In this document: one piece after another, positions 19,212-28,210 of the stretch
How positions within the stretch are numbered: position 1 is the first letter of the stretch
Layout of the letters: every line of letters starts with the position of its first letter
Assembly: GCA_963821885.1 (NCBI GenBank)
Contig: CAWGFN010000002.1
Span: 558,001 to 622,000, forward strand
Reading direction: 5' to 3'
Source: Oleiagrimonas sp963821885
GTDB lineage: Bacteria > Pseudomonadota > Gammaproteobacteria > Xanthomonadales > Rhodanobacteraceae
DNA length: 64,000 nucleotides
The notes under the pieces: generated by a model
Told to the model about the DNA's origin: nothing
Databases searched by the model: none
The model's input: the letters and a program-made list of their open reading frames with translations, nothing else
Made by a program: the position numbers and the translations under genes

Positions 19212-21517
19212 ATGGATGTCTCGCACCTTCTCGATAGCCTCAACGCCGCCCAGCGCGAGGCGGTCAGCGCACCGCCCGGCCACTACCTGGTGCTGGCCGG
19301 CGCCGGCTCCGGCAAGACCCGCGTCCTGACCCACCGCATCGCCTGGCTGGCCGAGGTCGAGCGCGCCCCGCCGTGGTCGATCCTGGCCGTCACCTTCACC
19401 AACAAGGCCGCCGGCGAGATGCGCGCGCGCCTGGACGGCCTGATGCCGCACGGCACCCGCGGGCTGACCGTGGGCACCTTCCACGGCATCGCCCACCGCC
19501 TGCTGCGCCGGCACTGGCAGGATGCCGGCCTGCCCGAGACCTTCCAGATCCTCGACGCCGACGACCAGCAGCGCCTGGTCAAGCGCGTGGTCGCCGGCCT
19601 GGGGCTGGACGAGGCGCGCTTCCCGCCACGCCAGGCCGCCTGGCAGATCGCCCACTGGAAGGACGAGGGCAAGCGCCCGGACAACATCGAGCACCACGAC
19701 CATCCAGCCACGCGCACGCTGGTGGACATCTACCGCGCTTACGAAGACGCCTGCCGCCGCGCCGGCCTGGTCGACTTCGGCGAGCTGCTGCTGCGCGCGC
19801 ACGAGCTGTGGCTGCAAAAACCCGAGGTCCTGGCGCACTACCAGGAACGCTGGCGCTACATCCTGGTCGACGAATTCCAGGACACCAATGCGTTGCAGTA
19901 TGCGTGGATCCGGGTGCTGGCCGGTTCGGACCCGGGACCCGGGACCGAAAAAGCGGGCATGCCGCAACGCCCACCCACGCTAAAACCACGGCCACCGATG
20001 CCCCCGCCGACACCGCGCAGGACGCCAATCCGCGACCGCCGGTCCTCCCGGGTCCCGCCCTATCCGGGCAAGTCTTCGCCGTCGGCGACGACGACCAGTC
20101 GATCTACGGCTGGCGCGGCGCTCGGGTCGAGAACATGCAGCAGTTCCTCACCGACTTCCCCGGCGCCAGAACCATCCGCCTGGAACAGAACTACCGCTCG
20201 AGCGCCAACATCCTCAAGGCCGCCAACGCCATCATCGCGCGCAACGGCGAGCGCCTGGGCAAGAACCTGTGGACCGAGGACGGCGACGGCGAGCGCATCG
20301 CGCTGTACGCGGCCTACAACGAACAGGACGAGGCACGCTTCGTCATCGAGCGCATCCTCGAGCACGTCGAGGGCGGCGGCAGCGCCAGCGACTGCGCGAT
20401 CCTGTACCGCTCCAACGCGCAGTCGCGCAATTTCGAGGAACAGCTGATCCAGCGCGACCTGCCCTACCGCGTGTACGGCGGCCAGCGCTTCTTCGAACGC
20501 GCCGAGATCCGCAATGCCCTGGCCTATCTGCGCCTGACGTCGAATCGGCTGGACGATGCCGCCTTCGAGCGCGCGGTCAACACGCCGCCGCGCGGCATCG
20601 GCCAGCGCACCCTGGACATCCTGCGCCGCCGCGCGCGCGGCGAGGGCCTGTCGATGTGGGATGCATCGCTGGCCGAGCTGACCGGCAGCGACCTGGCCGC
20701 TCGCGCGAAGAACGCCGTGAAGGGCTTCATCGAGCTGATCGACGGCATGACACAAAGCTTCAGGGACCTGACCCTGTCCGAGCAGGTCGAGCATGCCATC
20801 GAGCACAGCGGCCTGCGCGAATTCCACGAACGCGACGACGGCCGCGGCAGCGCCGAGTCGCGCATCGAGAACCTGGACGAGCTGGTCAACGTCGCCAGCC
20901 GCTACCAGCCCACGCCGGAGGACGAGGAAGCCGGGCTCACCGAATTGGCCTCGTTCCTGGCCCATGCGGCGCTGGAGTCCGGCGAAGGCCAGGGCGACCG
21001 CGGCGAGGACTGCGTGCAGCTGATGACGCTGCACTCGGCCAAGGGCCTGGAATTCCCCGTGGTGTTCCTGGTCGGCATGGAGGACGGCCTGTTCCCCAGC
21101 CAGCGCTCGGTGGAAGCCGAGGATCGCCTGGAGGAGGAACGCCGCCTGGCCTACGTCGGCATCACCCGGGCGCGCGAGAAGCTGGTGCTGTGCCATGCTG
21201 AATCGCGCCGCCTGCACGGCATGGAGACGCTGGCGCGACCCTCGCGCTTCCTCGCCGAGCTGCCGTCCGAGCTGCTCGACGAAGTGCGCCCGCGGGTGCA
21301 GGTCAGCCGACCGCTCGGCGCCCGCCACTTCGCCGCCACTTCGCTGGCCTCTTCATCACCGATCAAGCTTGGCCAGGCCGTGCGCCATCCGAGCTTCGGC
21401 GAGGGCGTGGTGGTCAGCGCCGAAGGCGATGGCGCGCACACCCGGGTGCAGGTCAACTTCGACGACGCCGGCAGCAAGTGGCTGGTGCTGGCCTATGCCA
21501 AGCTCGAGCCGATTTGA
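19212..21517 (+). pseudogene. uvrD: DNA helicase II (UvrD), frameshifted by a roughly 140-bp insertion between motifs II and III
   Basis: UvrD is the 3'-5' SF1 helicase of mismatch and nucleotide-excision repair. The first frame (from ATG 19212) gives MDVSHLLDSLNAAQREAV, the Walker loop AGAGSGKT, TFTNKAAGEMRARL and motif II ILVDEFQDTNALQYAWIR, then runs out of phase to 20447. The remaining motifs lie in another frame to 21517: GDDDQSIYGWRGARVENMQQ (III), EQNYRSS (IV), TLHSAKGLEFPVVF (V), AYVGITRAREKL (VI) and the C-terminal Tudor-like tail. The break is inside 19926-20065, extra sequence absent from E. coli UvrD, which has only a few residues here. It holds GGGACCC heptamers. One more heptamer would restore a single frame. 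This may be a true mutation, phase variation or a sequencing slip. TACAAT ends 6 nt before the ATG. Confidence 0.88.
19926..20065. repeat. Heptamer-bounded insertion within uvrD
   Basis: This is 140 bp between the codons for LAG (ending 19925) and GQVFAVGDDD (starting 20066). It opens with near-perfect GGGACCC heptamers (about 19929-19946) and closes with an inverted GGGTCCC (about 20050-20056). Its length is 2 mod 3, so it shifts the frame. Read in the downstream frame it encodes a low-complexity Ala/Thr/Pro linker without stops. The end structure resembles the accB-accC heptamer element. Confidence 0.75.
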
Positions 21518-21617
21518 CTGGACACAGTCATCGACTCCTTCGAACAGGGGCATTTGCCTCGGGATGATTCGACGTCTGGCGGCGGCGGATTCATCACCGC
21601 TGTGGCTCCGATGTTCC

Positions 21618-21832
21618 CCCCACCCCTGCCCTCCCCCAAAGGGGAGGGTGATGCGCTGCGCACGTCGCATCGCGACAACCTGCCTACCACCCAAGCCGCG
21701 GCAGGCCGGCCCACGTGCCGACGACCTCCCCTGCGCAGCAGGGGGAGGCGGGTGACCGAAGGAAATCCCCTTGCGGGAGAGGGGTCCCGCAGGTAAGCGA
21801 AAAGCAAGGCGCCACCCTACGAAACGCGCAAA
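21618..21832. repeat. Composite hairpin repeat between uvrD and hemY (copy B, inverted relative to the accC-prmA copy)
   Basis: The 354-bp gap between uvrD and the convergent hemY gene has no gene. It holds a hairpin with CCCTCCCC/GGGGAGGG arms and CAAA loop (21629-21648), and CCTCCCCTGC-GCA-GCAGGGGGAGG (about 21725-21748). The stretch 21713-21832 is the reverse complement of 10097-10218 with only a few differences. No terminator with a T-tract was seen. Confidence 0.85.
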
Positions 21833-21871
21833 GTAACGCTCTCGCCGAAACCAACCACCCCACGACCGAGA

Positions 21872-23140
21872 TCAGCTCGAAGCATCCTCATCCGGCAACT
21901 GCGGCACGCCATGCGCGTTGCGCTTTTCGGGGTCGACGTGCACCGCGTCCTCGCGTGGCTTGGCGCCACCCGGCAGCGGCTCGACCGGCTCGCCGCGGGT
22001 CATGCGCAGGGCGTTGCGGTAGCACTGCTGGGCGAGCACAGGATTGCCCTGGCCGGCATAGGCCTCGCCCATGGTTTCCCAGGTGTCGGCGGACGGCTCC
22101 AGCGCCAGCGCCTTGGCCAGGTACTGGCGCGCCTTGCCCCACAGCTCGATGCGCACGCACATGCGGCCCAGCGCGGTCAGCAGCACGGCATCGCCCGGAT
22201 GCGCGTCCAGCCAGCCCTCGGCGCGGTGCAGGCGGTTTTCCAGATCCTCGCCATGCAGGCGCCCGTAGACCACGACCAGCGCCGGCGACCAACCGCGGCG
22301 CAACGCCGATTCGATCTCGTCCATGGCCGGCAGCGGACGGCCGAACGCGGCCACCCGCGCGGCGTACACCGCGATCAGTTCTGGCGTGCGCCGTTGCGCG
22401 CGCGCCAGATCGCCCCACAGCGACTGCAGGGCGTCCAGTCCCGGCGCGGCCTGCAGCGCCGCCGCCAGCACGCGCTGCTGCAGGGCGGCAAAGGCATTGG
22501 CGTCCAGCGCGCCGCTCTTGCGCAGCGGTTCCAGCGCGTGCCGCGCGCGCACCAGGTCGCCGCGCAGCAGCGCGGCCTCGATCAGTTCCAGCCAGCCCCC
22601 CGGGGTCAGCGTGCCGGCGTCGGCCTCGGGCGCCAGCAGGGCCAGCGCCTCCTCGGCGCGACCGTCCTGGCGCAGGAAGCTCGCGCGCAGCACGCGCGCG
22701 GCCTGCGGAGCGTGCTGGGTCGCTTCGTCGAGCGCCTCCATCGTGCGTTTGGCGTCGCCGCGCGCGTGCGCGGCGCGCGCCGCGGCCAACAGTGCCGGCA
22801 CGCGTTGTGGCGCGTGCCGGGCGGCGCGCGTCAGATCACGCTCGGCCTGGCCATGGCGGCCTTCGGCGAAAGCCACCAAGCCGTCATGCAGGCGCTTGCG
22901 ACTGACCCGCCGCTGACGCCGCGTGACCGCGCCGAAGGGCCAGCGCGCGATTCTCCAGGCGATCGACAGCACGGCCCACAACAGCAGCAGCAGCACGATC
23001 GCGGTGACCAGCGAGGTCTGCACCTCCCAGCCGTGGAAGTGCACCAGCACCTGGCCGGGATCGGCGGCCACCCAGTGCCAGCCGAACGCGGCCAGCGCGA
23101 CCACGATGGCCAGCAACAGGATCCAGCGCCACAGCATCAT
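21872..23140 (-). CDS. hemY: HemY-type inner-membrane TPR protein
   Basis: The 422-residue protein starts with two membrane helices (about 4-22 and 42-62) and a HemY_N domain: WHWVAADPGQVLVHFHGWEVQTSL, then RRQRRVSRKRLHDGLVAFAEGRHGQAERDL. TPR-like helical repeats run to about residue 385 (ALEPSADTWETMGEAYAGQGNPVLAQQCYR), followed by a polar tail. This is the gammaproteobacterial HemY of the hem operon, not protoporphyrinogen oxidase; its role in late haem metabolism is poorly defined. Its start overlaps the hemX stop by 4 bp, so they are translationally coupled. Confidence 0.92.
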   Translation of the reverse strand: MMLWRWILLLAIVVALAAFGWHWVAADPGQVLVHFHGWEVQTSLVTAIVLLLLLWAVLSIAWRIARWPFGAVTRRQRRVSRKRLHDGLVAFAEGRHGQAERDLTRAARHAPQRVPALLAAARAAHARGDAKRTMEALDEATQHAPQAARVLRASFLRQDGRAEEALALLAPEADAGTLTPGGWLELIEAALLRGDLVRARHALEPLRKSGALDANAFAALQQRVLAAALQAAPGLDALQSLWGDLARAQRRTPELIAVYAARVAAFGRPLPAMDEIESALRRGWSPALVVVYGRLHGEDLENRLHRAEGWLDAHPGDAVLLTALGRMCVRIELWGKARQYLAKALALEPSADTWETMGEAYAGQGNPVLAQQCYRNALRMTRGEPVEPLPGGAKPREDAVHVDPEKRNAHGVPQLPDEDASS

Positions 23141-24231
23141 CGACCGGCTCCGCTGGCCGCCGGGGCCTGCGGCGTGGATGCGTCATGCACCGCGCGCAGG
23201 TTGTGCAGTTCCTCCAGCGCCGCACCCAGCTGCGGCGCGGCCGGCAAGGTCTGGCCGCGCAGGCGATCGATCTGGTCCCGGAAGTCCCTGACATGGGCAT
23301 CGCCGATATCGAAATCGTTCACCACCCGGATGCGGGCACGATCCAGCGCGTGACGGTAGCCGTCCGGATCCCAGGCCAGCAGGGCCGCCTGCGCCTGGGC
23401 CAGGTCCAGCGCCGTCAGCGTGCGCGACAGCTCGCCGCGGGCCGGCGTCACCGCATCCTCGCGGCGAATCTGCACCAGTCCGGAAAACGCCTGCCTGACG
23501 CGCCCCCAGAAGTCGGTCGAATTCGGCTGCGCGCTCGCGGCCTGCGGCATCAGGGGCAGGATGTTGACCGCCGCGCGCATGATCGAAAGCGTGTCCAGGT
23601 CGCGCTGCCGCTGGCCCGGGTGGGTCGCGGCCAGCGCCTTGCGTTCCTCGGTGATGCTCTGGCGCACCGCGGTGTAGGACGGGTCCTCGACCTCGGCCAG
23701 CACCTTGTCGGCCATGGCGTAGGCGCGCAGGGCGCCATCGGCGTCGTGGAACAGGTCGTAGCGTTCGCCGGCCATGCGCAACAGCATGCCCGCCTCGTCC
23801 AGGCGCACGGCGTCATGCCCGGAGCGTGCGCTGGCGGTCAACCCGGCCACCGCGTTCTCCAGGCTGCGGCTGCGCTCGGAGAGACCCTGCACGCGCGTGT
23901 CCAGGTCCTGCGTCTGCTGGCGTGCGGCCTGCAACTGCTGCTGCACCGCCTGCGCGGCGCTGTCCTGGCCGGCCAGCTTGTCCTGCAGGCTGCCCAGCTG
24001 CGTCTTCACGGCCTCCAGCGCCTGGCTGTCGCGATCGCCGCCGCGCTGCAGCTGCCAGGTGCGCCAGCCGCTCCAGCCGGCAAGCACCAGGGCCAGCAGC
24101 GCCAGCACCACGGCCAGTCCGGCCAGCCCGGAGCCGCGACGCGGCGCACGCGGCGCGACATCGGTGGAGGGTGCCGGAGACGTCGAAGCCGCCGGGGCGG
24201 AGGGTGTGGATGCGGGTTCGGAAGCAGTCAT
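23137..24231 (-). CDS. hemX: HemX-family membrane protein
   Basis: HemX proteins are annotated as uroporphyrinogen-III C-methyltransferase-like, but this one has no methyltransferase motifs. The 364 residues comprise a Ser/Ala/Pro-rich cytoplasmic start (1-35), one membrane helix (about 37-58), a coiled coil (about 68-135, many Gln and Leu), and a helical periplasmic domain with MLLRMAGERYDLFHDADGALRAYAMAD and FWGRVRQAFSGLVQIRRED, which are family hallmarks. The gene lies between hemD and hemY on the same strand and overlaps hemY by 4 bp. A role in assembling or regulating tetrapyrrole enzymes is inference from context. Confidence 0.9.
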   Translation of the reverse strand: MTASEPASTPSAPAASTSPAPSTDVAPRAPRRGSGLAGLAVVLALLALVLAGWSGWRTWQLQRGGDRDSQALEAVKTQLGSLQDKLAGQDSAAQAVQQQLQAARQQTQDLDTRVQGLSERSRSLENAVAGLTASARSGHDAVRLDEAGMLLRMAGERYDLFHDADGALRAYAMADKVLAEVEDPSYTAVRQSITEERKALAATHPGQRQRDLDTLSIMRAAVNILPLMPQAASAQPNSTDFWGRVRQAFSGLVQIRREDAVTPARGELSRTLTALDLAQAQAALLAWDPDGYRHALDRARIRVVNDFDIGDAHVRDFRDQIDRLRGQTLPAAPQLGAALEELHNLRAVHDASTPQAPAASGAGR

Positions 24232-24283
24232 GCGCCCATGCTAGCTCGCGTGCGCGATGACGGCCATAGATCGGGCGTACCCG

Positions 24284-25042
24284 TCAAACCCATGCGGCGG
24301 CATCCAGCACATCGGCCGCGGACGGCGAGCGCGCCTGGCGTACCCGCCGGAAGCCGGCTTTGCGCGCATGCGCGGCCAGGCGTTCGCTGCTGACCACGAT
24401 GCGGCGCTCGCGCAAGTTTTCCGCCGCGTCCACCGGCAGCAACTCCAGAAGGTGATCGAGTGCCTGCGCGCTGGTGACCAGCAGCACGGCATCGGCGCGC
24501 AACTGGCGCACCATGTCCGCATGGCGTCGGGTCAGGCGCGGCGCGACGCGTTGGTAGACGTCCACGCGCTCGACCCGCGCGCCACGGCGTCGCAGCGACG
24601 GCGTGATCAGGTCGCGCCCGCCCGGGGCCGTGACCACGGCCACGCGCCGGCCGCGCACCTCACGCAGCAGCGGATGCGCCAGCACGCCCTCGCTGCGTTC
24701 CTCGCCGCGCGCCGGCGCCTGCGCGCGGGCATGCCCGGCGCGGCGCAATGCGTCGCGGGTGCCGCGCCCGACGCCCAGCAGATACGCCCGCGAACGCAGC
24801 GGCCCATGGCGCAGCGCGAAGCGCACGGCCGCGGGGCTGGTAAAGACCATCACCTCGGCGCCCTGCGCCTGGCGCCAGGCCACGTCCACCGCGGCCGACG
24901 GCATGGCGCGCAGCGACAGCCCCGGCAGCAGGCGCGGCACGCCGCCGCGCGCGGCAACCAGCCGCGCCAGCGCGCGCGCAGTGCCGGCCGGCCGCGTGAT
25001 CACGACCTCGGTGCCGGACAGGGAAGCGGCAGATGACGACAT
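24284..25042 (-). CDS. hemD: Uroporphyrinogen-III synthase
   Basis: HemD closes and inverts ring D of hydroxymethylbilane to make uroporphyrinogen III. The 252-residue protein has the two-domain HemD pattern: VVITRPAGTARALARLVAARGG, AEVMVFTSPAAVRFAL, VVTAPGGRDLITPSLRRRGARVERVDVYQR and ADAVLLVTSAQALDHLLELL. HemD is always divergent, so assignment rests on this pattern plus hemX and hemY downstream. hemC, usually directly upstream, is missing here: the next gene upstream is a divergent thioesterase. Confidence 0.9.
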   Translation of the reverse strand: MSSSAASLSGTEVVITRPAGTARALARLVAARGGVPRLLPGLSLRAMPSAAVDVAWRQAQGAEVMVFTSPAAVRFALRHGPLRSRAYLLGVGRGTRDALRRAGHARAQAPARGEERSEGVLAHPLLREVRGRRVAVVTAPGGRDLITPSLRRRGARVERVDVYQRVAPRLTRRHADMVRQLRADAVLLVTSAQALDHLLELLPVDAAENLRERRIVVSSERLAAHARKAGFRRVRQARSPSAADVLDAAAWV

Positions 25043-25125
25043 GCGCCGATGCTACCCGCATCGCGCCGACGGGCGAAGCCGCGTGCTTGCCCACCCGCCG
25101 CGTGCTGGGCACACTGCAACGCCTG

Positions 25126-25617
25126 ATGTCCACGCCACGACCCCTCCCCGACGACGCGCGCGCACTGGAGCGCTTCATCCTCGACGGCATCGCGCCGGCC
25201 CGCGACATGCAACTGCGCATCCTCGAACACGCGGACGGCATGCTGGCCATGGGTGCGCCCCTGGCGGCCAACGTCAACGACAAGGGCTGCGCCTTCGGGG
25301 GCAGCCTGACCAGCCTGATGACGCTGGCCGGCTGGAGCCTGGTGGAACTGCTGCTGCGCAGGCACGAGCACGACTGCGACGTATTCGTCGCCGACTCGCA
25401 CGTGCGCTACCTCATTCCGGTGTGGGAAGACCTGCGCGCCGAGGCGCGCCTGGCCGCCGACGCCGACGCCGGGACCTTCCTGTCCACCCTGGCCTCGCGA
25501 GGCAAGGCGCGCATCGAGGTCGCCTGCCGCATCGTCAGCGCCGACGGCGTGGCGGCGACGCTCGAGGCGCACTTTGTCGCCCGCTTGCGCAAGGCCGGCC
25601 CGCCTGCGGCACAATGA
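25126..25617 (+). CDS. YiiD C-terminal-type hotdog thioesterase
   Basis: The 163-residue protein has a hotdog-fold pattern like the C-terminal half of YiiD: VNDKGCAFGGSLTSLMTLAGWSLVELLL with the GxAFGG turn, then VADSHVRYLIPVWEDLRAEARL and IEVACRIVSADGVAATLEAHFVA. It probably hydrolyses an acyl thioester, but the substrate is unknown. ATG 25126 is chosen because the 31 codons upstream in frame overlap the divergent hemD start and look unrelated to the family. Confidence 0.8.
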   Translation: MSTPRPLPDDARALERFILDGIAPARDMQLRILEHADGMLAMGAPLAANVNDKGCAFGGSLTSLMTLAGWSLVELLLRRHEHDCDVFVADSHVRYLIPVWEDLRAEARLAADADAGTFLSTLASRGKARIEVACRIVSADGVAATLEAHFVARLRKAGPPAAQ

Positions 25618-25643
25618 CCGTCATCCTCGGTGGGAGTCGACTG

Positions 25644-26060
25644 ATGAAAACACGCTGGATACTGCTGGCCGCCGCGGCCCTCGTGGCCCTGGGTGGATGC
25701 GCCACCGACCGTCGCAACCAGAGCCTGACCACCACCCTGACCGCGTATGGCGCGGCGGTGCGCTGGGGTAGTTTCGAGCAGGCCAGCGCCTTCCTCGACC
25801 CGACCTACCGCAAGGACCATCCGGTCAGCGACCTGGACATGGCGCGCTACCACCAGGTCCGCGTCAGCGAGTACGACGCCGGCAGCGGCCCGGTGCCGGT
25901 GAACAAGTACACCGTCCACCAGGTGGTGCGCATCGGCCTGATCAACGTGCACACCCAGGCCGAGCGCACCATCGTCGACCGCCAGACCTGGACCTGGGAC
26001 CCCAAGACCTCGCACTGGTGGCTGACCAGCGGCCTGCCCGACATCACGCCGGGACACTAG
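25644..26060 (+). CDS. Small predicted lipoprotein
   Basis: The 138-residue product has a lipoprotein signal (MKTRWILLAAAALVALGGC; lipobox ALGGC), then a soluble alpha/beta domain with YGAAVRWGSFEQASAFLDPTYR and QTWTWDPKTSHWWLTSGLPD, an NTF2-like pattern. ATG 25644 has GGGAG 7 nt upstream. The function is unknown. It follows the thioesterase by 26 bp and may share its transcript. Confidence 0.8.
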   Translation: MKTRWILLAAAALVALGGCATDRRNQSLTTTLTAYGAAVRWGSFEQASAFLDPTYRKDHPVSDLDMARYHQVRVSEYDAGSGPVPVNKYTVHQVVRIGLINVHTQAERTIVDRQTWTWDPKTSHWWLTSGLPDITPGH

Positions 26061-26158
26061 GGGCTGGCCGGGGATGACCCGACGACTTTGCGCTGCATCC
26101 GGGGCTGCCGGATAATAGGCGGTTCCCGGGGCGCCCCGCCGCCCGCACGGATTCTTCC

Positions 26159-26602
26159 ATGAGCGATTTCCTGCACAAACTGCCCGAGTTCATCGGCCAT
26201 CATCCCTGGCTGAGCCTTCTGTTCGTGGTCATCCTGATCGCGCTGGTCGTCGGCGAGATCCAGCGCCTGACGCAGAAGTTCAAGAGCATCAACCCGTCCG
26301 AGCTGACCCTGCTGATCAACCGCGAGAACGCGCTGGTGGTGGACATCTCGCCACTGGCCAATTTCGAGCAAGGTCACATTCCCGGCGCGCGCCACGTGGC
26401 GATGAGCCAGTTCGACCCCGAGAACAAGGACCTGAGCAAGGCCAGGGACCTGCCGGTGATCGTGGTCTGCCGCACCGGCCAGACGGCCAAGGGCGCGGCC
26501 TCGCGACTGGTCAAGGCCGGCTTCACCCGCGTGCACCTGCTGCATGGCGGCATGGCCTCCTGGCGCCAGGCCAACATGCCGATGGCCACCGGCAAGCGCT
26601 GA
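26159..26602 (+). CDS. Membrane-anchored rhodanese-like protein
   Basis: The 147-residue protein has an N-terminal membrane helix (about residues 17-34) and a rhodanese domain with ALVVDISPLANFEQGHIPGARHVAMSQ and the active loop VCRTGQTAKGAASRL, whose Cys would carry a persulfide. It resembles YibN of E. coli. It may shuttle sulfane sulfur, but the partner is unknown. A GATAAT-like -10 box lies about 45 bp upstream. It converges on the reductase gene with a 19-bp gap. Confidence 0.88.
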   Translation: MSDFLHKLPEFIGHHPWLSLLFVVILIALVVGEIQRLTQKFKSINPSELTLLINRENALVVDISPLANFEQGHIPGARHVAMSQFDPENKDLSKARDLPVIVVCRTGQTAKGAASRLVKAGFTRVHLLHGGMASWRQANMPMATGKR

Positions 26603-26621
26603 GGCGCCGGCCCCGCGCCGG

Positions 26622-27680
26622 CTACAGCCCGTGGATGCCGGCGCGCGCGCCGAGGATGCGCGCCAGCACCTCGGGGGCGTAGTCGAACGAGTCGTAATAC
26701 AGCCTTGCCTCGGGCAATCCTGCCGTGACGAAGCTGCGGCGGCCGGCATCGATCATCGCCGGCGGGCCGCACATGTAGACATCGAAGCCGCCGAGGTCCG
26801 GGTGGTCCTCCAGCACCGCCTCGTGCACCAGCCCGGCGCGCGTTCCGGCGCGCACCGCCATCTCCGGGTCGGACACCACCGGATGGAAATCCAGCGTCGG
26901 CACCTGCGTGGCCCAGCGCTCGGGCAAGGCGCGCAGGTACAGGTCGTCGCCGCTGCGGGCGCCCCAGTACAGGTGCATCGGCCGCCCCGACCCCAGGTGC
27001 ATGAAGTGCTCGACGATGGCCTTGACCGGCGCGAAACCGGTGCCGCCGGCGACCAGGATCATCGGCCGTTCCGAATCCTCGCGCGGCACGAAGGTGCCGA
27101 ACGGGCCCTCCACCCGCAGGACATCGCCCTCCGCCAGGGTGTCGAACACCCATGAAGTGAAGCCGCCGCCGGCCACGTGGCGCACGTGCACTTCCAGCGC
27201 CTCGCCCGCGTGCGGCGCGCGCGCCAGCGAGAAGGCGCGACGCTTGCCGTCATCCAGCAGCACCTCCACGTACTGACCCGGCAGCCAGCGCAACGGCGCA
27301 CCCGCCACCGGTTCGAGCAGCAGCCGCACGACGTCGGGCGCCAGGCGATCCTTGGCGCTCACGCGCACGTCCAGGACCTGCCGCGGCAAATCCTCGACCG
27401 AGGCCACCTCGCGCACTTCCAGCAGCAGGTCCGACTGCGGCACCGCCTGGCACAGCAGCGCGGCATGGCGCGCCTGTTCGGCGGCATTGAGCGCCGAGGG
27501 CGGATTGCGCGGGTAATGGCAGCGGCCTTCGAGGACGGTCGCCTTGCAGCTGCCGCACAGGCCGGCGCGGCACGAATACGGCAGCGCCAGACCGGCGCGC
27601 TGCGCGGCCTCCAGCACGGTCTCGCCGTCCTCGACGGCAAAACGGCGGCCACTGGCTTTCAGGGTGACGATGAACGGCAC
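26622..27680 (-). CDS. 2Fe-2S / flavin reductase of the CDP-6-deoxy-delta-3,4-glucoseen reductase type
   Basis: The 352-residue protein joins an N-terminal plant-type ferredoxin (about 1-90; CRAGLCGSCKATVLEG plus a fourth Cys in LLCQ) to an FNR module: FAD-binding RAFSLARAP, a GPFGTF loop, NAD-binding ILVAGGTGFAPVKAI and YMCGPPAMIDAGR near the end. Such proteins pass electrons from NAD(P)H through FAD to a 2Fe-2S centre. The best-known relatives (AscD/E3) serve 3,6-dideoxyhexose synthesis, but no sugar genes are nearby, so another partner is likely. GTG 27680 fits the ferredoxin start; no strong ribosome binding site is visible. Confidence 0.85.
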   Translation of the reverse strand: MPFIVTLKASGRRFAVEDGETVLEAAQRAGLALPYSCRAGLCGSCKATVLEGRCHYPRNPPSALNAAEQARHAALLCQAVPQSDLLLEVREVASVEDLPRQVLDVRVSAKDRLAPDVVRLLLEPVAGAPLRWLPGQYVEVLLDDGKRRAFSLARAPHAGEALEVHVRHVAGGGFTSWVFDTLAEGDVLRVEGPFGTFVPREDSERPMILVAGGTGFAPVKAIVEHFMHLGSGRPMHLYWGARSGDDLYLRALPERWATQVPTLDFHPVVSDPEMAVRAGTRAGLVHEAVLEDHPDLGGFDVYMCGPPAMIDAGRRSFVTAGLPEARLYYDSFDYAPEVLARILGARAGIHGL

Positions 27681-27765
27681 GGGGATTCCGGATGCGGGAC
27701 CCGCACATTGTCGCCAATGCGGGCCCCGCGCCACAATGCATGTCCCGCCTTGCCCGGAAATGCCC

Positions 27766-28203
27766 ATGGCCATCTGGAAACGCCCCCCTGAACTGGACCG
27801 GCTCAATGCCATGAGCGAAGGTACGCTGATGCAGGCCCTGGGCATCCGCTTCACCGAGGTCGGCGACGACTTCCTGCGCGGCACCATGCCGGTCGACGCG
27901 CGCACCCACCAGCCCTACGGCATCCTGCACGGCGGTGCCTCGGTGGCGCTGGCGGAGACCCTGGGTTCCAGCGCGGCGATGCACTGCATCGACCCCGAGT
28001 CGGCGGTCACCGTGGGCCTGGACATCAACGCCAACCACGTGCGCGCGGTGCGTTCGGGCCAGGTCATCGGCACCGCGCGCGCCCTGCACGTGGGTCGCAC
28101 CACGCAGGTGTGGGAGATCCGCATCGAGGACGGTGACGGCCAGCTGGTGTGCGTCTCGCGCCTGACCATGGCGGTGGTGCCGCGCCGCGCGATCGGCGGC
28201 TGA
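27766..28203 (+). CDS. PaaI-type hotdog acyl-CoA thioesterase
   Basis: The 145-residue protein matches the PaaI/ComA thioesterase family: LMQALGIRFTEVGDDFLRGTMPVD, the core HQPYGILHGGASVALAETLGS with the catalytic HGG region, and VTVGLDINANHVRAVRSGQVIG. It would hydrolyse an aromatic or aliphatic acyl-CoA (1,4-dihydroxy-2-naphthoyl-CoA hydrolases belong here). ATG 27766 has GGAA 6 nt upstream, while ATG 27760 is too close to it. srkA starts 7 bp after its stop, suggesting one transcript. Confidence 0.88.
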   Translation: MAIWKRPPELDRLNAMSEGTLMQALGIRFTEVGDDFLRGTMPVDARTHQPYGILHGGASVALAETLGSSAAMHCIDPESAVTVGLDINANHVRAVRSGQVIGTARALHVGRTTQVWEIRIEDGDGQLVCVSRLTMAVVPRRAIGG

Positions 28204-28210
28204 GGCCGCG

